Part shown: piece by piece, positions 14,757 through 19,718 of the stretch
How positions within the stretch are numbered: the stretch's first letter is position 1
How the letters are laid out: each line of letters begins with the position of its first letter
Origin: an uncultured Rhizobiaceae group bacterium
Lineage (GTDB): Bacteria; Pseudomonadota; Alphaproteobacteria; Rhizobiales; Rhizobiaceae
Length of the DNA stretch: 19,718 bases
Assembly (NCBI GenBank): GCA_938009335.1
Contig: CALLHT010000275.1
Location: 1-19,718, forward strand
Direction of reading: 5' to 3'
Made by a program: the position numbers and the translations under genes
The notes under the pieces: model-generated
The model's database searches: none
Seen by the model: the letters and a program-made list of their open reading frames with translations, nothing else
What the model was told of the DNA's origin: nothing

Positions 14757-15263
14757 CTACGATATTCTGAAACTGATTAGAGACACTAACTCACCAGGCG
14801 ATTTCAGATTTTCAAGCTTAATCACCTGCTCATCACTTCCCACAATAATGAGATCGCCGCTTCCAAAAGCACGGTCTATAACGCTCTGATGCATATCCAC
14901 TGAAACAATCTTGGCAATCGGCAGGTACTTCGCCGCATCCTTTGGCCAGCCGGCATGATAAATCAACATATCATCAATGAGTTGTGCACGAATGGTTTGA
15001 TATCGCAAAAAGGTCGCGGCAAACAGAAGCGGCAAAACGATTGCAAGTGAGGCAATAAACAACTGCGCCACCCAACCGCCAGAATTCCCTGTAAAGAACA
15101 AAAAAGCCCAAAACGCCAAATAAAGTACGCTTACTAAAAGAGCTGGAACAAAAATGCTAAAATGCGCTTTGAAATGGGGAATGCCCAAATCTACCGCTTC
15201 GCGATGCTCCAATATGCGGACTTCCTCCGCATCTAGGCATAGTGTCTGACTACCATCATCCAT
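14757..15263 (-). CDS. Small membrane protein with PH-like (YdbS/DUF304-type) domain
   Basis: A 168-residue protein with two adjacent membrane segments at about residues 35-57 and 64-87, followed by a cytoplasmic beta-rich domain from about 90 to 165 (LIDDMLIYHAGWPKDAAKYLPIAKIVSVD, then SGDLIIVGSDEQVIKLENLKSPGELV). That layout is the bacterial PH-like fold of photosystem-I-assembly-Ycf4-like and YdbS proteins; function is unknown. I place the start at ATG 15263, where GTAGGG lies six bases upstream. A longer frame to 15413 would run into the divergent sugar dehydrogenase gene and is less likely. The 53 bp between the two divergent starts must hold both promoters. Family assignment is moderate. 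Confidence 0.7.
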   Translation of the reverse strand: MDDGSQTLCLDAEEVRILEHREAVDLGIPHFKAHFSIFVPALLVSVLYLAFWAFLFFTGNSGGWVAQLFIASLAIVLPLLFAATFLRYQTIRAQLIDDMLIYHAGWPKDAAKYLPIAKIVSVDMHQSVIDRAFGSGDLIIVGSDEQVIKLENLKSPGELVSLISFRIS

Positions 15264-15316
15264 ATTTTGCCCTACCTTCTTTCCAAGAAAGTGTAACAGG
15301 AGTCTAACCTGATAAG

Positions 15317-16477
15317 ATGTATTTACGCAAGTTCTCAACCTATCTGCTGATTTTAGCGACTGTATCGGCATTCGGCGCTTCAAACCTCGCTCAAGCTGTG
15401 GCTGATGAAGCACTTACTGTCAAAACTGATTCGGCAACCATCTCGCTTGAGAAAGTCTTCTCCGGACTGGATACGCCGTGGGCGATTGCCATGCTGCCTG
15501 ACGGGAAACTACTCGCAACGGAACGCGATGGCAGAATGATTCTTCTTGATCCAAAGACGCCTTCCAAAAAAAGGCCGATTGCGAATATTCCAGACGTCGC
15601 AGCCAAAGGCCAAGGCGGATTGCTGGATGTCATCCTTGATCGGAACTTTAAGTCGAACAGCACGATCTATTTCACCTACTCACATGCTGAGACCTTGGGA
15701 AAAATCGGCACAGCTCTGGCAAGTGCAACGCTGATCGTTGGGAATAAGCCAAGGCTGGAAGATGTAAAAACTCTCTATTCCATGCCTGAAAAAAACAACT
15801 CCGGCAGGCATTTTGGCTCGCGGATTGTGCAGGCAAAAGACGGAACATTGTATTTCACGATTGGAGATCGTGGCAGTCAACCGCGCGCGCAAGACCCGTT
15901 TGATCCGGCAGGCTCTGTCATACGCATCAATACCGATGGCTCAATCCCCAAAAATAACCCGAACAATGACGGCAAGAATGCCCTGCCGGAAATCTGGTCT
16001 ATCGGACATCGCAACCCGCAAGGGGCAACGCTTAACCCCTACACCAATGAACTATGGACGATTTCGCATGGTGCAAAAGGCGGTGACGAAATCAACATCC
16101 CGCAAGCGGGCAAGAACTACGGCTGGCCAAAAATTTCCTATGGCCGCAACTATTCCGGCAGCAAGATTGGCGTTGGAAAATCCGCCCCCGGGCTGGAACA
16201 ACCGATCTATTTTTGGGATCCGTCCATCGCTCCCTCAGGCGCAGACTTTTATGAGGGCGAAGCAATTCTACCATGGAAGGGAAATCTCTTCGTCGGCGCC
16301 TTGCGCGGAGAAGCACTTGTTCGCTTGACCATCGAGGGCAATAAAGTCACCGGAGAAGAACGACTATTTGAAGATCAGCTCGGCCGCATTCGCGATGTGA
16401 GATTTATGCCCGACGGCGCACTCTGGATTGTGACGAATGATGGCGATGGCAGTATTTACAGGATTACGGGTAGGTAA
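15317..16477 (+). CDS. Exported PQQ-dependent aldose sugar dehydrogenase (YliI/GdhB type)
   Basis: A 386-residue six-bladed beta-propeller of the soluble glucose/sorbosone dehydrogenase family, which oxidises aldoses with PQQ. A signal peptide covers about residues 1-29 (LRKFSTYLLILATVSAFGAS to AQAVADE). Blade motifs are clear: LDTPWAIAMLPDGKLLATER, HFGSRIVQAKDGTLYFTIGDRG, WSIGHRNPQGATLNP, GGDEINIPQAGKNYGWP and the final VRFMPDGALWIVTNDGDGSIYR. Family members use a conserved histidine and arginine near PQQ, represented by the HRNPQG segment. AGGAG at 15298-15302 lies 14 bases before the ATG, longer than ideal. PQQ biosynthesis genes are not in the window. The gene is convergent with the large membrane protein gene. 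Confidence 0.9.
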   Translation: MYLRKFSTYLLILATVSAFGASNLAQAVADEALTVKTDSATISLEKVFSGLDTPWAIAMLPDGKLLATERDGRMILLDPKTPSKKRPIANIPDVAAKGQGGLLDVILDRNFKSNSTIYFTYSHAETLGKIGTALASATLIVGNKPRLEDVKTLYSMPEKNNSGRHFGSRIVQAKDGTLYFTIGDRGSQPRAQDPFDPAGSVIRINTDGSIPKNNPNNDGKNALPEIWSIGHRNPQGATLNPYTNELWTISHGAKGGDEINIPQAGKNYGWPKISYGRNYSGSKIGVGKSAPGLEQPIYFWDPSIAPSGADFYEGEAILPWKGNLFVGALRGEALVRLTIEGNKVTGEERLFEDQLGRIRDVRFMPDGALWIVTNDGDGSIYRITGR

Positions 16478-16548
16478 GTTTGTTGGAAGAAACGGATAGC
16501 ACCGGTCATTGCTATAATGAAACAACAACCCTTTTCCTTTGAGACGTT

Positions 16549-19161
16549 TTAATTGCGTTCAGGGGGAGAATTATTGCAAAGCCTGTCTGAATATATATCC
16601 CGCCTGTATTCAACTGAACAAACCGTTGAGTGCCCCGGACGACCAATAGGTCTGGGTACATCTTCTGAAATATAAAATGTCACGCTGTTAGCGCCGTATA
16701 GCCCGGTGGGAAATCTTATTTTCTCGTTGATGAAGAATTCATCATCCCTATATCGTTTTGGTTCGACGCGCTCAATTTTACCCTCTCTGATTAGTTGAGA
16801 CAATCCAGCCTCTCCCGGCAAAACCTCATACAATTCTGCAGAAGTTTCTGAAACGACGTCAGCTGGATCGAATTCAATTAACTGCGCTCGTGAACGGCCT
16901 ATGATATCGCCATACAAACCATTTGATTTAGCAAAATTGAGTGTTTCGGTCCCTATAATTTGGTCTGGGTTTCGACCCGTAATTGAACGAAGAATACCCT
17001 TAGCTTGCTCAGCCTCATCACTGTCTCTTTTCCGGAAATATTGAATACAATTTTCTGGATTGCGCAAAAAGCTTACCTTGGATTGATGAACGCCTGTCAC
17101 GCCGGAGCCAACTATCCCGTTTTTACGCCCCGAAGCACTGGATAGAACCACTTTTCTAATCCGCGCAGTTGCTCCGGAAACTCGCCAAATCATATTGTCA
17201 AATGAAGTTATGACTAGGTAAATCGGTTCTGCTCCTTCTCCGATAAAAATTTCCTCAGCGGTTGTTTCTTTGTCTTGGCCTAATATGGTTACATTTGACA
17301 TAGCAGAACCATCATAGGCCCCTAGCAATATCAATGTATCTTTCTCATTCACTGCAGGAATTTCACATCCTGACAAAGAAATTTTAACATCACTAAACAG
17401 GTTACTTTTTGACGCTCCATACTGGCTATGGGGTTCCGGTTCTTTTGTCTTTTCGCGGGGTAACGCAGTAGCTGCATTTTCAGCTATCGAGTTTTCCTCG
17501 AATTTTTTGGATGGCCGCCATTTAAGGTTTGTCGAATGCTCAACAATAGTCGCATCATTTATTTTTGCGACCAGACGTTTATAAATTTGTGGAAAGTCTT
17601 TTAGATATTTCGGCGCTAGATAGACATACGCATCGCGGCCCTGTGGTAACCAAACTCTGAAATCACAAGATGCATTATTGCTTTTGAAAAAGTCCTTCAG
17701 CGAGCATTTTCCAGCTGCCAGAAGATCGCCTGCATCATTGTAGTATGCAAAGTTTGTATATCCTGCAGAATAACCGCATTTGTCTTTTAAGTAATGCTTA
17801 TAGGAAGAACCGTAAGCGTTTATTTCCTCAGCGGTCGCATCACGCATCTGGAAAAAGCCCTTGGTAATTTGTTTCTCTTTAACACAGGTCAAATGGTGGC
17901 GAGTGCCCGCAAACCCGACTTCAATCGTCTTATTGCCTCTACGAGTACTGGTCTTAAACTTTTGATGTCGGGCGTTGATTGATACGCGCATTACGTCTTT
18001 ATCAAATCTATCTTGGCCTTGAGGAAGGAAACCCATATCCGGCATTTTCAGATAAAGTGACAGTCTGCTATTGTAACCTTTCGATTTCACATCTGTTGGC
18101 AAAGTGACAGCGGCATCCTCCGGGATACGCAGCGCCCAATGTTCAAAGTATTTTTTGTCTCTGAAAATCCAGTCTATCAGTGTATAATCAAGTGTTCCTG
18201 CTTCTCTTTCGGTCGGAGTAATTGCTTCAGGAATAAGCCGACCATCTGAGTACTTGCTATCTTGATAGGAAGAGTAACCAACAAACATCAGAACAAGTGC
18301 GAGAACTCCTGAGCCCAGAGCAAAGTTTTTCTTAACAAATTTCCCCAAACTAGCGTCACCAACAGGCGAATCGTCCGCAACAAAATTCCAGTCAGTATTC
18401 ACCAGCAACTTTGCATGCAATGTTGCACGAAAGATCACAAATAATGATCCGGCGAAAAGCATAAAGATTAAAGCGACAAAGGATGAGACTTTCACAAGCT
18501 GCGTCCAAAAAAAGACTAGCAACATGGAGCAAATCGTTGACATGGCTGCGTATGAAATCACCTGCTTGATATTGGATTTAAGAAAAGCAATAGAAGCATC
18601 CAAACGCCAATCTGAGGGCACACGATAACCACGGCTTACTGATGCAGTAACTCTCAATCCGTATGTACAACAGGCAATCTCATATACGACCCAAAAAAGT
18701 GTTGTAACCAAAAGCCACAATGGTGTGCTGGATTGCTCAAGAGCGTAATAAAGTATGATCGATATGATTATGAATGGAACAGAAAACTTGAAGAAAAAAC
18801 TTACAGATTCACTTAGAAAATCGTCGAATTTCTCACCCAATTTATAAGGCGTAGAAAAATTATTGGCTAAATTTATAATCAGATTGTAGGCGTGATAGTA
18901 AAGCACCCGGTTCAAAAACATGCCTGCTGGAAGTAATGTGAAGAATGCCACATTCAGCATTTTTGACATTTCCCAGCGTGTTATGATGCCACCTCTAATG
19001 TAGTCGTAAGAAAAGTATATGAAAACGATGTAAGAGGGAACAAACAAGCAGAAAAGCCAAAAGGCATTCTGCTTAAAAACATTCCAATAGAAAAAGGAGA
19101 CGGTGTCACCCACGCTATCATACAATAATTCTGGATGATTTTTCTCTTTAGAGACTGTCAT
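16549..19161 (-). CDS. Large 870-residue membrane protein of unknown family
   Basis: I do not recognise this protein. The first 300 residues hold about seven hydrophobic segments (near 34-52, 70-88, 125-141, 147-165, 201-220, 226-247 and 280-297), then comes a large soluble domain to residue 870. If the N-terminus is cytoplasmic, an odd number of segments puts the large domain outside the cytoplasm. That domain includes a repeated-cysteine stretch (HHLTCVKEK, KDKCGYSAG, AGKCSLKDF, ASCDFR at about 425-510). A later stretch reads LVITSFDNMIWRVSGATARI and resembles a short conserved domain in uncharacterised alphaproteobacterial proteins, from memory. A strong AGGGGG lies seven bases before the ATG. 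Base composition is visibly AT-richer than the flanking genes, suggesting transfer. It is a single gene, convergent upstream of nothing and divergent from the SulP gene. Confidence 0.75.
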   Translation of the reverse strand: MTVSKEKNHPELLYDSVGDTVSFFYWNVFKQNAFWLFCLFVPSYIVFIYFSYDYIRGGIITRWEMSKMLNVAFFTLLPAGMFLNRVLYYHAYNLIINLANNFSTPYKLGEKFDDFLSESVSFFFKFSVPFIIISIILYYALEQSSTPLWLLVTTLFWVVYEIACCTYGLRVTASVSRGYRVPSDWRLDASIAFLKSNIKQVISYAAMSTICSMLLVFFWTQLVKVSSFVALIFMLFAGSLFVIFRATLHAKLLVNTDWNFVADDSPVGDASLGKFVKKNFALGSGVLALVLMFVGYSSYQDSKYSDGRLIPEAITPTEREAGTLDYTLIDWIFRDKKYFEHWALRIPEDAAVTLPTDVKSKGYNSRLSLYLKMPDMGFLPQGQDRFDKDVMRVSINARHQKFKTSTRRGNKTIEVGFAGTRHHLTCVKEKQITKGFFQMRDATAEEINAYGSSYKHYLKDKCGYSAGYTNFAYYNDAGDLLAAGKCSLKDFFKSNNASCDFRVWLPQGRDAYVYLAPKYLKDFPQIYKRLVAKINDATIVEHSTNLKWRPSKKFEENSIAENAATALPREKTKEPEPHSQYGASKSNLFSDVKISLSGCEIPAVNEKDTLILLGAYDGSAMSNVTILGQDKETTAEEIFIGEGAEPIYLVITSFDNMIWRVSGATARIRKVVLSSASGRKNGIVGSGVTGVHQSKVSFLRNPENCIQYFRKRDSDEAEQAKGILRSITGRNPDQIIGTETLNFAKSNGLYGDIIGRSRAQLIEFDPADVVSETSAELYEVLPGEAGLSQLIREGKIERVEPKRYRDDEFFINEKIRFPTGLYGANSVTFYISEDVPRPIGRPGHSTVCSVEYRRDIYSDRLCNNSPPERN

Positions 19162-19376
19162 TTAACTACCCCCTAGCTCTAAGAAAGACGGAAGTACCAG
19201 AAATTTGTTTAATTTCATTGAATACATTTTGTAAAATATGCAATTTAATTCTTGAAAATTATACGTGCGCTGACACGCCGCTCACATAAATAAACCCCAT
19301 CTTTCCGGTTGGAATTGCACAACACCCGTGCTAACGCGAGCGTAAGTTTACCTTTCCTCCCGTTTGAAAGACTTCC
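19162..19376. other. Intergenic gap between divergent 870-residue and SulP genes
   Basis: An AT-rich stretch of 215 bp between two divergent starts, so it should carry both promoters. The half next to the 870-residue gene is very AT-rich and the half next to the SulP gene is more mixed. I see no clear promoter, repeat or small gene. Confidence 0.5.
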
Positions 19377-19718
19377 ATGTCCACTCAATCCACTTTTTCG
19401 GCTTTTGCCGAGCGCGTTTCTGTTGGCTTGCAGAACCGCAGAAGCCAAGGCTTTCCAAGTGCCAACCGCATCAAGACTGAAGTTCTTTCAGGCCTAACGG
19501 TCGCGCTTGCGCTTGTGCCGGAAGCAGTTGCATTTGCTTTCGTTGCGGGCGTTCATCCGCTGGTCGGCCTTTACGCTGCCTTTATTGTCGGGCTGATCAC
19601 AGCAATCTTCGGCGGGCGTCCGGGCATGATATCCGGTGCGACCGGCGCGCTGGCGGTCGTCATGGTGTCGCTTGTCGCGCAGCACGGCGTTGAATACCTT
19701 TTCGCGACTGTTGTCCTG
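19377..19718 (+). CDS. SulP-family anion transporter, N-terminal part (3' end outside window)
   Basis: An open frame from ATG 19377 to the end of the window gives 114 residues without a stop. After a short cytoplasmic lead of about 33 residues, the sequence LSGLTVALALVPEAVAFAFV opens the first SulP membrane helix, followed by GVHPLVGLYAAFIVGLITAIFGG and the GMISGATGALAVV motif that lines the anion site. SulP proteins carry sulfate, bicarbonate or related anions across the inner membrane, and usually end in a STAS domain, here unseen. A GAAAG ribosome site lies about eight bases upstream. The gene is markedly GC-richer than its neighbour. The particular anion cannot be told. Confidence 0.9.
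   Translation, partial: MSTQSTFSAFAERVSVGLQNRRSQGFPSANRIKTEVLSGLTVALALVPEAVAFAFVAGVHPLVGLYAAFIVGLITAIFGGRPGMISGATGALAVVMVSLVAQHGVEYLFATVVL

Noticed and set aside
14641..14760. Possible tmRNA or tRNA 3'-end remnant (TGTCCCCGCTGCCGCCA)
   Set aside because: The end looks superficially like an acceptor tail, but there is no T-loop, no acceptor pairing and no integrase or other sign of an attachment site.
15264..15413. A 50-residue N-terminal extension of the PH-like membrane protein
   Set aside because: It would overlap the signal-peptide region of the divergent sugar dehydrogenase gene, and a good ribosome site precedes the internal ATG at 15263.
16496..16516. ATAGCA/TGCTAT hairpin between the two convergent genes
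   Set aside because: Only six A/T-rich pairs with no T-run; too weak to call a terminator.

Overview
The window looks like a chromosomal segment of a moderate-GC alphaproteobacterium of the Rhizobiales (Hyphomicrobiales), perhaps a marine lineage. The order greA, LPS-core glycosyltransferases including an LpcC/LpsB-type enzyme, trxB, then an LsrB/VtlR-type LysR regulator matches my knowledge of rhizobial chromosomes. The aspartate aminotransferase, the D-Ala-D-Ala carboxypeptidase and the SulP protein also look alphaproteobacterial. Genus cannot be told from the sequence alone.

Layout. Bases 1-424 hold the 3' part of greA. Bases 446-2923 are a reverse-strand, somewhat AT-richer three-gene cassette: a SAM methyltransferase, a small GT-A-like glycosyltransferase and an FkbM methyltransferase. 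It sits between greA and the LPS genes. Bases 2924-3350 are intergenic and contain a 267-bp segment bounded by 21-bp imperfect inverted repeats, with two strong internal hairpins. Bases 3351-6258 are a tight three-glycosyltransferase operon for the LPS core. Bases 6357-9181 carry trxB, the LysR regulator and an ornithine-cyclodeaminase-family gene. Bases 9297-9423 look like an AbcR-type (alpha-r15) trans-acting small RNA, with a promoter, an anti-Shine-Dalgarno loop and an intrinsic terminator.

Bases 9431-14282 are reverse strand: msrP (a Tat-exported molybdoenzyme with no msrQ beside it), an outer-membrane-type protein, aspartate aminotransferase and a periplasmic D-Ala-D-Ala carboxypeptidase. 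Bases 14283-14756 are an intergenic stretch with a possible 53-residue membrane peptide and a strong hairpin. Bases 14757-16477 hold a divergent pair: a small PH-like membrane protein and an exported PQQ-type sugar dehydrogenase. Bases 16549-19161 encode an 870-residue AT-rich membrane protein of unknown family. The window ends inside a SulP transporter gene.

Functional themes are cell envelope synthesis (LPS core, peptidoglycan trimming, surface methylation) and redox control (thioredoxin reductase, LsrB-like regulator, MsrP). The most interesting points are the regulator and sRNA neighbourhood, the nested inverted-repeat element at 3061-3327, and the orphan 870-residue membrane protein. I saw no tRNA, rRNA, CRISPR array or transposase gene.
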